Shown here: in pieces, positions 24,373 to 32,651 of the stretch
How the letters are laid out: the number at the start of each line of letters is the position of its first letter
Numbering within the stretch: the first letter of the stretch is position 1
From: Streptomyces sp. Alt3
Lineage (GTDB): Bacteria > Actinomycetota > Actinomycetes > Streptomycetales > Streptomycetaceae
Assembly (NCBI RefSeq): GCF_030719215.1
Contig: NZ_CP120983.1
Location: 4,154,001-4,218,000 of the forward strand
Direction of reading: 5' to 3'
Length of the DNA stretch: 64,000 nucleotides
Notes under the pieces: model-generated
What the model saw: the letters and a program-made list of their open reading frames with translations, nothing else
Told to the model about the DNA's origin: nothing
Databases searched by the model: none
Made by a program: the position numbers and the translations under genes

Positions 24373-25850
24373 TGGCACAGGTACTCGAATTCAAGCTTCC
24401 CGACCTGGGGGAAGGACTGACCGAGGCCGAGATCGTGCGCTGGCTGGTGGAGGTCGGCGACGTGGTCGCGATCGACCAACCGGTTGTCGAGGTCGAGACG
24501 GCAAAAGCCATGGTGGAGGTCCCCTGCCCGTACGGGGGTGTGGTGACGGCGCGATACGGCGAGGAGGGCGCGGAGCTCCCTGTCGGCGCACCACTTCTGA
24601 CCGTGGCGGTCGGATCGGTGGAGCCGGTCGCGGGTCGCGGGGATTCCGCTGAATCCGCCGACGGTGCTGCCGAGAGCGGGGCCTCCGGCAACGTGCTCGT
24701 CGGCTACGGCACGGGTGCACCAGCCGCCCGGAGACGCAGGGTCAGGCCCGCCCCGGTCTCGGCCGCGTCCTCGGCATCGGCGACACCGGCCGAGGCTTCG
24801 GCCCCGGTGGAATCGTCGAGTGCGTCGGTCGCAGTGACGTCCACGGCAGTGACGTCCATGGCCGGGACGTCCATGGGCGCAGGGACGATTTTGGCCGAGG
24901 GGAGGACCGCCGCTGGGGGGGTGGATTCGGTCCCGAAGCCCGGAGCGGTGGGGGCTCAGGGCCCCGTTGCGGTCATCTCCCCTCTGGTCCGGAAGCTGGC
25001 GCGGCAGCACGGTCTCGATCTCCGGCAGGTTGTCGGCACGGGCCGGGACGGGCTGATTCTGCGTACAGACGTGGAGTCCGCCATCAGGACCGCGGACGAA
25101 GAGCCCGTTGCCGGGGCCGAACCTGTGACCGGACCGGAGGCGAAACCCTCGGGCGAGCGGATTCCACTGCGAGGGGTCCGGGGCGTCGTCGCCGACAAGC
25201 TGTCACGCAGTCGGCGCGAGATTCCCGACGCCACGTGCTGGGTCGACGCCGACGCCACCGAACTGATGGCGGCACGGGCCGCGATGAACGCCGCCGGTGG
25301 CTCCGCCGCAGGGCCGAAGGTGTCGGTGCTCGCCCTGCTGGCCCGCATCTGCACGGCGGCCCTGGCACGGTTCCCCGAGCTCAACTCGACGGTGGATGCC
25401 GAGGCGCGGGAGATCGTGCGGCTCTCCGAGGTCCATCTGGGTTTTGCCGCGCAGACGGAGCGGGGCCTGGTCGTTCCGGTCGTCCGGGACGCGCACACGA
25501 GGAACGCGGAATCGATCGGCGCGGAGATCGCCCGCCTGACCGGTGCGGCCAGGGACGGGAAGCTGACCCCGGCACAGCTCACCGGTGGGACGTTCACGCT
25601 GAACAACTACGGGGTGTTCGGAGTCGACGGTTCGACTCCCATCATCAACCACCCCGAAGCGGCCATGCTCGGCGTCGGTCGGATCATGCCCAAACCCTGG
25701 GTGCACGAAGGTGAGCTGGCGGTCCGCCAGGTCGTTCAGCTCTCGCTCACCTTCGACCACCGGGTCTGCGACGGAGGAACGGCCGGTGGTTTCCTGAGGT
25801 ACGTGGCCGACTGTGTCGAGCAGCCGGCGGTGCTGCTGCGCACACTGTGA
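24372..25850 (+). CDS. bkdC: Branched-chain 2-oxoacid dehydrogenase E2, dihydrolipoyl acyltransferase (first cluster)
   Basis: 492 aa from the ATG at 24372. Order: one lipoyl domain (about 3-78; E-T-A-K-A-M-V-E-V with the lipoylated Lys), an A/S/T/V-rich linker (about 95-190) with three 15-base repeats (24831-24875), a peripheral-subunit binding domain (about 200-235; V-I-S-P-L-V-R-K-L-A-R-Q-H-G-L-D), and the acyltransferase core ending with the catalytic D-H-R-V-C-D-G-G. Transfers acyl groups to CoA. No E3 gene lies nearby, as expected because E3 is shared. Confidence 0.92.
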   Translation: MAQVLEFKLPDLGEGLTEAEIVRWLVEVGDVVAIDQPVVEVETAKAMVEVPCPYGGVVTARYGEEGAELPVGAPLLTVAVGSVEPVAGRGDSAESADGAAESGASGNVLVGYGTGAPAARRRRVRPAPVSAASSASATPAEASAPVESSSASVAVTSTAVTSMAGTSMGAGTILAEGRTAAGGVDSVPKPGAVGAQGPVAVISPLVRKLARQHGLDLRQVVGTGRDGLILRTDVESAIRTADEEPVAGAEPVTGPEAKPSGERIPLRGVRGVVADKLSRSRREIPDATCWVDADATELMAARAAMNAAGGSAAGPKVSVLALLARICTAALARFPELNSTVDAEAREIVRLSEVHLGFAAQTERGLVVPVVRDAHTRNAESIGAEIARLTGAARDGKLTPAQLTGGTFTLNNYGVFGVDGSTPIINHPEAAMLGVGRIMPKPWVHEGELAVRQVVQLSLTFDHRVCDGGTAGGFLRYVADCVEQPAVLLRTL

Positions 25851-25944
25851 CGGAGGGCAGGAGCACGGACGCCCCCGGAGCGGGCTGCTTGTGAGTTCGG
25901 TCTCCGGGGGACCGCCAGGGGCGGATGGCCCGCATACTCGGGGC

Positions 25945-26820
25945 ATGACCGCGTATGACGCCATCGTTCTTGCCGGAGGGGCCGCGAAGCGACTCGGCGG
26001 AGCCGACAAGCCAGGGCTCCACGTGGGCGGCCGCTCGCTGCTCGACCGGGTGCTGGCCGTATGCGCCGATGCCAGGTCCACCGTGGTGGTCGGCGGACAC
26101 AGGCCCACAGTGCGTCCGGTCACCTGGACACGTGAAGTACCCGAAGGAGGCGGCCCTTTGGCCGCGCTCGGCGCCGGCGTACGGCACACGGACGCGGAGA
26201 GCGTCCTGGTGCTCTCCGCGGACCTGCCGTTCCTGGGGGAGGCGACTATTCGCTCACTGCTGGCCGCGGCGGAGCCGGGAGCCTGCGAAGGCGCCCTGTG
26301 CACCGACCGGGACGGGCGGGACCAGCCGCTGGTCGCGGTTTACCGGGCCGAGCCGCTGCGCCGTGAACTCGCGCTTCTCGCCACCGAGCACGGCAGCCTC
26401 GCCGGACTGCCGCTGCGGATCCTGACCGCCGAACTGGACCTGGCCCGGGTCCAGGCCGACCCGCTTGCCTCGTTCGACTGCGACACCTGGGAAGACATTG
26501 CTGCTGCCAGGGCGCGGATCAGGGAGCATGGGTCCGTGCTGGACGAATGGATCACCACAGTCAAGAACGAACTGGGCATCGAGCTCGACGTCGACACCGG
26601 CGTCCTGCTCGATCTCGCCCGCGACGCCGCGCACGGCGTCGCCCGGCCCGCCGCGCCGCTGACCACCTTCCTGGTGGGGTACGCGGCGGCGATGGCGAGC
26701 AGCGGCAGAAGCCCGGAGGAGGCTGCTGAAGCGGTTGCCGAAGCTTCCCGCAAGGCCACCGCCCTCGCGCTTCGATGGGCGGCGGAAACGGAGGCGGGCA
26801 GCGGGCCCGGCACGCCGTGA
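25945..26820 (+). CDS. MobA-like NTP transferase fused to DUF6457
   Basis: 291 aa from the ATG at 25945. N-terminal nucleotidyltransferase (about 1-190) with L-A-G-G-A-A-K-R-L-G-G-A-D-K-P, the MobA-type signature, and a metal site S-A-D-L-P-F-L; probably attaches a nucleotide to molybdopterin. C-terminal about 85 residues (L-D-E-W-I-T-T-V-K-N-E-L-G-I) are DUF6457, rich in Ala and helical. The following moeA starts inside its stop (GTGA). The pairing with MoeA supports a molybdenum-cofactor role. Confidence 0.85.
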   Translation: MTAYDAIVLAGGAAKRLGGADKPGLHVGGRSLLDRVLAVCADARSTVVVGGHRPTVRPVTWTREVPEGGGPLAALGAGVRHTDAESVLVLSADLPFLGEATIRSLLAAAEPGACEGALCTDRDGRDQPLVAVYRAEPLRRELALLATEHGSLAGLPLRILTAELDLARVQADPLASFDCDTWEDIAAARARIREHGSVLDEWITTVKNELGIELDVDTGVLLDLARDAAHGVARPAAPLTTFLVGYAAAMASSGRSPEEAAEAVAEASRKATALALRWAAETEAGSGPGTP

Positions 26821-28445
26821 CCGCGCGCGGAGGCGAGGCACCGTCTACTGACGGAGGCCGGTCGGCCAAGGAGGAGCGGGCGGCCGAGGAGGAGCGGGCC
26901 GTCGAGCAGGCCCTCGCTCTCGTCGGATGCCAGCCGCAGACCGGGCACCGATCACCGGAGGGGCCCGGCGCGACGTGCCCCAAGCCGTCACCCTCGTCAC
27001 CGGAGCCTCGGGCATCAGAGACGTCACCGACCTCACCCTCGTCGGCGCCGACGGGACCGAGCCCGAGCCCGAGTCCGAGTGCGGCGGATCCGACCCCGAA
27101 CCCACCGACACCGGTAGCCTCGGCCTCGGGTGGATCGGCCTCGGGTGGATCGGCCTCGGATTCGGGTTCTTCCCGTGCTCACGGAGCCTCATCGGCCGAC
27201 CGTTCCTTGTCCTCCCCACGTGCCCACCGAGCTGAGGCCACCGCCTGGGATGCGGCGCGTGCCCTGGCCGAGCGCCTAGGCCGTGCCACTCCGCTGACCG
27301 CTCACCGGCTCCCTCTGGACCGGGCACTCGGGCATGTCCTGGCCGAGGCAGTCGTCGCGCTCACCGATCTGCCCTCGTTCGACACCTCCGCCATGGACGG
27401 CTGGGCCGTCGCGGGGCCGGGCCCCTGGGCCGTACAAGAGGGTGAAGGACTACTTGCCGGTCGTGGCCCCACGGCGCCGCTGCCCGACGGGCACGCCCTG
27501 AGGATTGCCACAGGCGCACGCCTTCCGGTGGATGCCACCGCCGTGATCCGCAGCGAGCATGCTCACTGCGATGCGGCCAAAAAGCTCCTGTACGCAGGCC
27601 GCGAGGTCATTCCGGGCCAGGACATCCGGCCCAGGGGCCAGGAGTGCCGGTCAGGCGATGAGCTTCTGCCCTTGGGGACCGTGGTGACTCCACCCGTGCT
27701 CGGGCTGGCGGCTGCCGCTGGGTACGACGCGCTCGTCGCCGTACCCCGGCCCCGTGTCGATGTCTTCGTGCTCGGTGATGAACTCCTCGCGGCGGGGCTT
27801 CCGCACGACGGACTGATCCGGGATGCGCTCGGACCCATGCTTGCCCCCTGGATCCGTGCTCTGGGGGCCGAGGTGGCCGAGCCCCGGCGGCTCGGGGACG
27901 ATGCCGGGGCGCTCCGTCGGGCACTCGTCTCCTCCGATGCCGACCTGATCCTCACCACGGGTGGGACAGCCGCCGGCCCGGTGGACCATGTCCACCCGGT
28001 GCTGGCCGAGATCGGCGCCGATCTTCTCGTCGATGGGGTGGCCGTACGCCCGGGCCATCCCATGCTTCTGGCGCGCCTCGCCGACGGCGGTCCCTGCCTG
28101 GTGGGGCTGCCCGGCAACCCGCTTGCGGCAGTGTCGGGACTGCTGACGCTCGCCGAGCCCCTGCTGCGCGGAATCGCCGGCCGGCTTGCCCAGGACCGCT
28201 ACCGTGCGCCCGTCCGTGAAGAGGTGCACGGGCACCCCCACGACACCCGGCTGATCCCTGTGATCCATCGCGAGGACAACGTCGTGCCCCTTCACTACAA
28301 CGGTCCCGCCATGCTCAGGGGGATCGCTGCCGCGGACGGGCTGGCCGTGGTGCCTCCTGGCGGGGTACGGTCCGGCACCGAGGTGGAGATCCTCGATCTA
28401 CCGTGGGCCTCGGCGTCGCCGTGGACTGAAGGGTGTTTCACGTGA
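26817..28445 (+). CDS. moeA: Molybdopterin molybdenumtransferase MoeA with long N-terminal extension
   Basis: 542 aa if the GTG at 26817 (overlapping the previous stop) is used. Residues about 1-140 are low complexity, rich in P, S, E and G, with three 15-base repeats at 27123-27167. The MoeA core follows: L-P-S-F-D-T-S-A-M-D-G-W-A-V (about 183-196), I-A-T-G-A-R-L-P-V-D-A-T-A-V-I, the MoCF domain T-T-G-G-T-A-A-G-P-V-D, and G-L-P-G-N-P-L-A-A-V-S. It inserts molybdate into adenylylated molybdopterin. A later start within the extension is possible. Its last codons lie inside parS 2. Confidence 0.88.
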   Translation: MTARGGEAPSTDGGRSAKEERAAEEERAVEQALALVGCQPQTGHRSPEGPGATCPKPSPSSPEPRASETSPTSPSSAPTGPSPSPSPSAADPTPNPPTPVASASGGSASGGSASDSGSSRAHGASSADRSLSSPRAHRAEATAWDAARALAERLGRATPLTAHRLPLDRALGHVLAEAVVALTDLPSFDTSAMDGWAVAGPGPWAVQEGEGLLAGRGPTAPLPDGHALRIATGARLPVDATAVIRSEHAHCDAAKKLLYAGREVIPGQDIRPRGQECRSGDELLPLGTVVTPPVLGLAAAAGYDALVAVPRPRVDVFVLGDELLAAGLPHDGLIRDALGPMLAPWIRALGAEVAEPRRLGDDAGALRRALVSSDADLILTTGGTAAGPVDHVHPVLAEIGADLLVDGVAVRPGHPMLLARLADGGPCLVGLPGNPLAAVSGLLTLAEPLLRGIAGRLAQDRYRAPVREEVHGHPHDTRLIPVIHREDNVVPLHYNGPAMLRGIAAADGLAVVPPGGVRSGTEVEILDLPWASASPWTEGCFT

Positions 28446-29545
28446 AACTTCCCGGCCAGGACGCGATGGCCAGGCGCGCAGACGAACACGTCGTCCCGAC
28501 CCGGGTGCTGCTGCCCCGGCGGGTGGTCGACAGACCGCTGCGCCAAGTGGCCAAGCGTCTGGCGATGGCTCTCACGGTGCTGGCCACCACGGTCTTCATC
28601 GTCTGGGCGGACCGGAGCGGGTACCACGACAACGCCGACGGCAAGGTCGACTTCCTCGACGCCGTCTACTACGCGACGGTGACCCTGTCGACGACCGGCT
28701 ACGGCGACATCGTCCCGTACAGCGACCCGGCTCGCCTGGTCAACGTGGTGCTGGTGACGCCGTTGCGTGTGCTCTTCCTGATCATCCTGGTCGGCACCAC
28801 CCTCGAGGTCCTGACGGAGCGGACCCGGGAGGACTTCCGGCTGAACCGTTGGAGAAGTAACTTGCGTGAACACACCGTGGTCGTCGGCTTCGGCACGAAG
28901 GGCCGTTCGGCGATCCAGACGCTTTGTGCGACCGGGCTGAAGAAGGACCAGATCGTCATCGTCGACCCGGCCGGCAAGGTGATCGAAGCAGCCAACGCAG
29001 AAGGCTTTGTCGGCGTGCTGGGCGATGCGACGCGCAGCGATGTGTTGTTGCGGGCGGAGGTCCAGAAGGCCCGTCAGATCATCATCGCCACCCAGCGCGA
29101 CGACACGGCCGTCCTGGTTGCCTTGACCGCGCGTCAGCTCAACCGTGGGGCGAAGATCGTGGCTGCCGTCCGTGAGGAGGAGAACGCGCCACTGCTGCGG
29201 CAGTCCGGCGCCGATGCCGTGATCACCAGCGCGAGCGCGGCGGGGCGTCTGCTCGGTCTCTCCGTCCTCAGCCCCAGCGCGGGCACGGTGATGGAGGATC
29301 TCATCCAACAGGGGAGCGGGCTCGATCTCGTCGAACGGCCGGTGATAAAGGCCGAGGTGGGCAAGAGCGTCCGGGAGACCGACGACCTGGTCGTGAGCGT
29401 GCTGCGCGGCCACAGGCTGCTGGGTTATGACGATCCGGCGGCCAGTCCTCTGCAACTGACGGACCGGGTGATCACCATCGTGCGCGCTTCGCCGCTCCAC
29501 GCCTCGCCGACGCACCATCCCCAAGCGCCTGGTCAGCGGCCGTAG
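28433..29545 (+). CDS. Two-helix K+ channel with RCK/TrkA-N domain
   Basis: 370 aa from the GTG at 28433; GTG 28442 and ATG 28466 are alternatives. Two membrane helices (about 43-62 and 102-125) flank the pore loop with selectivity filter T-T-G-Y-G-D (about residue 86-91). A cytoplasmic Rossmann RCK domain follows (V-V-V-G-F-G-T-K-G-R-S-A; V-D-P; G-D-A-T) and a C-terminal RCK_C-like part. These form tetrameric ligand-gated potassium channels. Its first codons read through parS 2 and overlap the moeA end. Confidence 0.9.
   Translation: MFHVKLPGQDAMARRADEHVVPTRVLLPRRVVDRPLRQVAKRLAMALTVLATTVFIVWADRSGYHDNADGKVDFLDAVYYATVTLSTTGYGDIVPYSDPARLVNVVLVTPLRVLFLIILVGTTLEVLTERTREDFRLNRWRSNLREHTVVVGFGTKGRSAIQTLCATGLKKDQIVIVDPAGKVIEAANAEGFVGVLGDATRSDVLLRAEVQKARQIIIATQRDDTAVLVALTARQLNRGAKIVAAVREEENAPLLRQSGADAVITSASAAGRLLGLSVLSPSAGTVMEDLIQQGSGLDLVERPVIKAEVGKSVRETDDLVVSVLRGHRLLGYDDPAASPLQLTDRVITIVRASPLHASPTHHPQAPGQRP
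28435..28448. other. parS site 2, overlapping moeA stop and channel start
   Basis: Exact GTTTCACGTGAAAC. In the moeA frame it encodes the last residues and TGA stop (28443-28445); in the channel frame it follows GTG at 28433 and encodes F-H-V-K. Confidence 0.93.
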
Positions 29546-29603
29546 CGAGAGAGCATGGTCCCGCACGCAGGCAGGTCTGCCCCGTTCGGGCCCCTGTACG
29601 GAG

Positions 29604-29609
29604 TAGCCT
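29604..29609 (+). promoter_or_regulatory. -10 element (TAGCCT) for leaderless quinone oxidoreductase gene
   Basis: TAGCCT ends seven bases before the ATG at 29617; no ribosome site is seen. Confidence 0.5.
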
Positions 29610-29616
29610 CGCGGCC

Positions 29617-30603
29617 ATGTATGCGATCACGATCCCCGAACCCGGCGGCCCCGAAGCGCTCGTATGGGCCGAGGTCCCCGATCCCGTACCAGGCGAGGGT
29701 GAGGTCCTCGTCGAGGTCGTGTCCAGCGCGGTCAACCGGGCCGATGTCCTGCAACGGCAGGGTTTCTACAACCCTCCGCCCGGTGCCTCTCCCTACCCCG
29801 GTCTCGAATGCTCGGGCCGCATCACGGAGGTGGGCCCGGGAGTGACGGGGTGGGCCGTGGGCGACGAGGTGTGCGGACTGCTCGCGGGCGGCGGTTACGC
29901 GGAGAAGGTGGCTGTGCCCGCCGGCCAGTTGCTGCCGGTGCCGGACGGTGTGGACCTCTCCCAGGCCGCAGCACTTCCCGAGGTGGCGGCAACGGTCTGG
30001 TCCAACGTCTTCATGGTGGCTCACCTCCGCCCCGGCGAGACCCTTCTGGTCCACGGCGGGTCCAGCGGGATCGGCACGATGGCGATCCAGCTCGCGAAGG
30101 CCGTCGGCGCGCGCGTAGCAGTGACGGCGGGAGGTCCCGAGAAGCTCGCGCGCTGTCAGGAACTCGGCGCCGACATCCTCATCGACTACCGCGAGCAGGA
30201 TTTCGTCGAGGAACTGCGTCAGGCCACCGACGGTGCGGGAGCGGACGTCATTCTCGACATCGTCGGGGCGAAGTATCTCGACCGGAACGTGCGGGCGCTG
30301 GCAGTGAACGGTCGGCTCGCCATCATCGGCCTTCAGGGCGGCGCCAAGGGGGAGCTGAACCTGAGCGCCCTTCTGAGTAAGCGAGCCGCTGTCACGGCTA
30401 CGTCACTCCGCGCGCGGCCGCTCTCGGAGAAGGCCGCCATCATCGCCGCGGTGCGCGAGCACGTGTGGCCCCTGCTCGCCGACGGAGTGGTCAAGCCGAT
30501 CGTGGACCGCGTCATGCCGATGTCGGAGGCTTCCGAAGCCCACCGGCTGATGGAGTCCAGCAGCCATATCGGCAAGATCCTCCTGGCCGCGCCGAAGGCC
30601 TGA
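29617..30603 (+). CDS. NADPH:quinone oxidoreductase, zeta-crystallin-like MDR family
   Basis: 328 aa. Medium-chain reductase fold without zinc ligands: N-R-A-D-V-L-Q-R-Q-G-x-Y-N-P-P-P-G motif typical of the PIG3/quinone oxidoreductase group (about 44-60), G-L-E-C-S-G, and the NADPH loop L-V-H-G-G-S-S-G-I-G-T-M-A (about 145-157). Cytosolic one- or two-electron reduction of quinones. Leaderless start. Monocistronic, ending before a strong hairpin and the 3' end of bpa. Confidence 0.92.
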   Translation: MYAITIPEPGGPEALVWAEVPDPVPGEGEVLVEVVSSAVNRADVLQRQGFYNPPPGASPYPGLECSGRITEVGPGVTGWAVGDEVCGLLAGGGYAEKVAVPAGQLLPVPDGVDLSQAAALPEVAATVWSNVFMVAHLRPGETLLVHGGSSGIGTMAIQLAKAVGARVAVTAGGPEKLARCQELGADILIDYREQDFVEELRQATDGAGADVILDIVGAKYLDRNVRALAVNGRLAIIGLQGGAKGELNLSALLSKRAAVTATSLRARPLSEKAAIIAAVREHVWPLLADGVVKPIVDRVMPMSEASEAHRLMESSSHIGKILLAAPKA

Positions 30604-31027
30604 CGGCGAGAGCCTGACGGCGGTTTCCGACAGGGGTGTCCGACAGCGGTTTCCGACAGCGGGGCCCGGCACTGAGGCCTGGCACCAAGAGCCTGAGAGC
30701 GAGATCTTGACGCCGAAAGGCAGGTGCCGAGCGCTTGGTGTCGAACGGCAGCCGCCCAGGGGGCTGGCCCAAAGGCCGGACCGGAGAGCAGACGAGGCAG
30801 AGAAGCAAGCCGCAGACGGCGGGGCCCGGCACACATCACGTGTGCCGGGCCCCGGTTGCGTAGAGCGGTCGGTGGTGGCCGAGGGCTAGAAGCACGGGCC
30901 GGTTCGCGCAGGCCCACAGATGTGGGCCGGTCCGCGCCGGACCCACATGTATGGGCCGATAGGCCGGACCTACAGGCATGGGCCGATGAGCGTCGGGCCT
31001 ACAGGCATGGGCCGATAGGCGCCGGAC
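30604..31027. other. Repeat-rich convergent intergenic region
   Basis: No gene. It holds short tandem copies of GACAGCGGTTTCC-like sequence (about 30618-30662), a diverged repeat-like stretch to 30740, a 14-bp hairpin (30821-30853) and the 29-bp repeat array beginning at 30896. Confidence 0.65.
30821..30853. terminator. Strong bidirectional hairpin between quinone oxidoreductase and bpa
   Basis: 14-bp exact arms (30821-30834, 30840-30853) with loop ATCAC. Confidence 0.85.
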
Positions 31028-31057
31028 CTACAGGTACGGGCCGGAACGCGCCGGGCC
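30896..31057. repeat. Six imperfect 27-29 bp tandem repeats spanning the bpa 3' end
   Basis: Units begin at GGGCC at 30896, 30924, 30953, 30980, 31009 and 31038. The last two include the bpa stop region; read on the minus strand the units keep GGCCC, five bases and TGTAG or a near copy, the sequence that encodes the G-P-Y-L-stop end of Bpa. Copies decay with distance from the gene. Confidence 0.8.
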
Positions 31058-31576
31058 GTGAGGGTCGACGGCGCCTTCCTCGTCCTCATGGCCGACGCCC
31101 GGAGGAAGCGCGCGGCGCATCTGTTCCAGCTGCGCACGGGCCGCCATCTGCTGGGCGAACAGCGCCGTCTGAATACCGTGGAAGAGGCCTTCGAGCCAGC
31201 CGACCAGCTGGGCCTGTGCGATCCGCAGTTCGGCCTCGGAGGGAATGGACTCCTCGGTGAACGGCAGCGAGAGCCGCTCCAGCTCCTCCACGAGTTCCGG
31301 AGCCAGACCGTCCTCGAGCTCCTTCACCGAGCTCGCGTGGATCTCCTTCAGCCTGACCCGGCTCGCCTCGTCGAGAGGAGCCGCCCGGACCTCCTCCAGA
31401 AGCTGCTTGATCATGCTGCCGATGCGCATGACCTTCGCGGGCTGTTCGACCATCTCCGTCACCGGGACCTCGCGAGACTCGTCGTCACTGCCACCGCCGC
31501 CGATAGCCATTCCGTCCTGCCCCACTACGAGGACCTGGGGGTGCTCCTGCGACCGTTCATTCCTCGGCATCTCCAT
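31028..31576 (-). CDS. bpa: Bacterial proteasome activator Bpa
   Basis: 182 aa from the ATG at 31576 (31570 is an alternative). Matches the Bpa/DUF2587 family: an acidic disordered N-terminus, then the helical ring-forming core P-A-K-V-M-R-I-G-S-M-I-K-Q-L-L-E-E-V-R-A and L-F-H-G-I-Q-T-A-L-F-A-Q-Q. The C-terminus is S-G-P-Y-L; Bpa proteins end in a G-Q-Y-L-type tail that docks into the 20S proteasome alpha pockets and opens the gate without ATP. The tail codons are part of a tandem repeat array. Confidence 0.92.
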   Translation of the reverse strand: MEMPRNERSQEHPQVLVVGQDGMAIGGGGSDDESREVPVTEMVEQPAKVMRIGSMIKQLLEEVRAAPLDEASRVRLKEIHASSVKELEDGLAPELVEELERLSLPFTEESIPSEAELRIAQAQLVGWLEGLFHGIQTALFAQQMAARAQLEQMRRALPPGVGHEDEEGAVDPHGPARSGPYL

Positions 31577-31985
31577 GAGGCCATTCTCTCGCACCCGGCC
31601 TTCACCACATGGTGGTGCCCCCGGAAAGGGATGATCACCCTTCCTCGGGGTCACCACCGGACGCCGGGCAGGAACCGGAGCGCCCGGTCAGCCGCAGCCG
31701 GTCACCCGGCGCGTCGCGCCCGGGCAGGCCGCGACCGGCGAACGCGGCGGCCGGCAACCTCGCCGGCACCGGCACGACGAGGGCCAGGAACGCGTCGGCC
31801 CCCACGGCATCACGATCGGCGTGCAGTCGGTCCCGAGGCCGTCAAGGACGCCGCACGCACTGACTTCAGCGTCTCGCCCAGCGTCGGCGAGACGCAGCGA
31901 CACAGCGGCTCGATGCCTGCCACCGTGCTGAGCTGCTGAGCTGCTGAGCTGCCGAGCAGTACGCGGGCTCCGGGCAGTGGCGGGG
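31577..31985. other. Intergenic region upstream of bpa, no gene seen
   Basis: Between the bpa start and the stop of the exported protein gene. Open frames exist but lack ribosome sites and protein-like sequence. Three exact TGAGCTGC octamers in tandem lie at 31929-31952. The bpa promoter should be near its left end. Confidence 0.5.
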
Positions 31986-32495
31986 TCAGTCCGCGCGGCG
32001 CATGCGAAGGCCCAGGAAAGCGAGTCCGAGCCCCACCAGGGCGATTCCGCTGCCCAGCGACACATCCCGTACCTGCCGTGTGGCGGACCCGTCCTGTGCC
32101 TGCCGCAGCCGCGCCGACCGGCCGGGTTCGGGGAACGCCTCGGGCGGCGGTGTGAACGCGGGCACCTCGGCGGGATCCGGGTCCGGTGGCACCTCGTCCG
32201 CGGCGGCCTCGGAGTTCGCCGCCTCCAGAGGGGAGAGCGACCTCCCCGGCCGCGCCCGCCCCTCCCCGGCCGACCGTCCGGCCAGGGGCCGTTCCTTCGC
32301 CGACGAGCCGGCGGTGGGAGAGCGGGGAGTGCCGGTGGCGGGGGAGCCCGAGGGCTTGGCCGGTGCCAGGAGCGCCGGAGGTGCGGACGAGAGGGATCCG
32401 CCGCCTTCGCCGGCCCAGGCGGTGGGTCCGAGCGCCACCCCGATCGCCGTCACCAGACAGACGACACACCGTGAAGCCGGGAGTCCTGGAGGCAT
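31986..32495 (-). CDS. Exported membrane-anchored protein of unknown function
   Basis: 169 aa from the ATG at 32495. N-terminal signal peptide (about 1-29, ending T-A-W-A), a Pro/Ala/Glu-rich disordered stretch of about 105 residues, then one C-terminal membrane helix (G-S-G-I-A-L-V-G-L-G-L-A-F-L-G-L) ending R-M-R-R-A-D. Type I orientation suggests a short wall-spanning stalk. No known domain. The ribosome site is weak. It lies between bpa and a PASTA kinase gene, all on the minus strand. Confidence 0.6.
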   Translation of the reverse strand: MPPGLPASRCVVCLVTAIGVALGPTAWAGEGGGSLSSAPPALLAPAKPSGSPATGTPRSPTAGSSAKERPLAGRSAGEGRARPGRSLSPLEAANSEAAADEVPPDPDPAEVPAFTPPPEAFPEPGRSARLRQAQDGSATRQVRDVSLGSGIALVGLGLAFLGLRMRRAD

Positions 32496-32651
32496 GAGAT
32501 CAGCGTCACACGCTCCGATGCGTCCGGCATCCGGAAGGTGCTCCGCGCCCACCCCTCAACACGTTGCGGGATCAGCTCGGGACAACGGATGGACCGCGCG
32601 GAACCGGAGAGGCAGAAGGGACTGGCGGGATACGGAGGTGGTGGGCAGGGA

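Noticed and set aside
30896..31057. CRISPR array
   Set aside because: Units of 27-29 bases follow each other without spacers and include a gene end; no cas genes nearby.
30724..31260. A plus-strand open frame of 178 codons across the repeat array
   Set aside because: Translation is repeat-derived and overlaps bpa antisense; no ribosome site.
31810..32469. A 219-codon minus-strand open frame
   Set aside because: Overlaps the signal-peptide protein at 31986-32495 in another frame; G/R-rich with no recognisable start. The other frame has a clear signal peptide and C-terminal helix.
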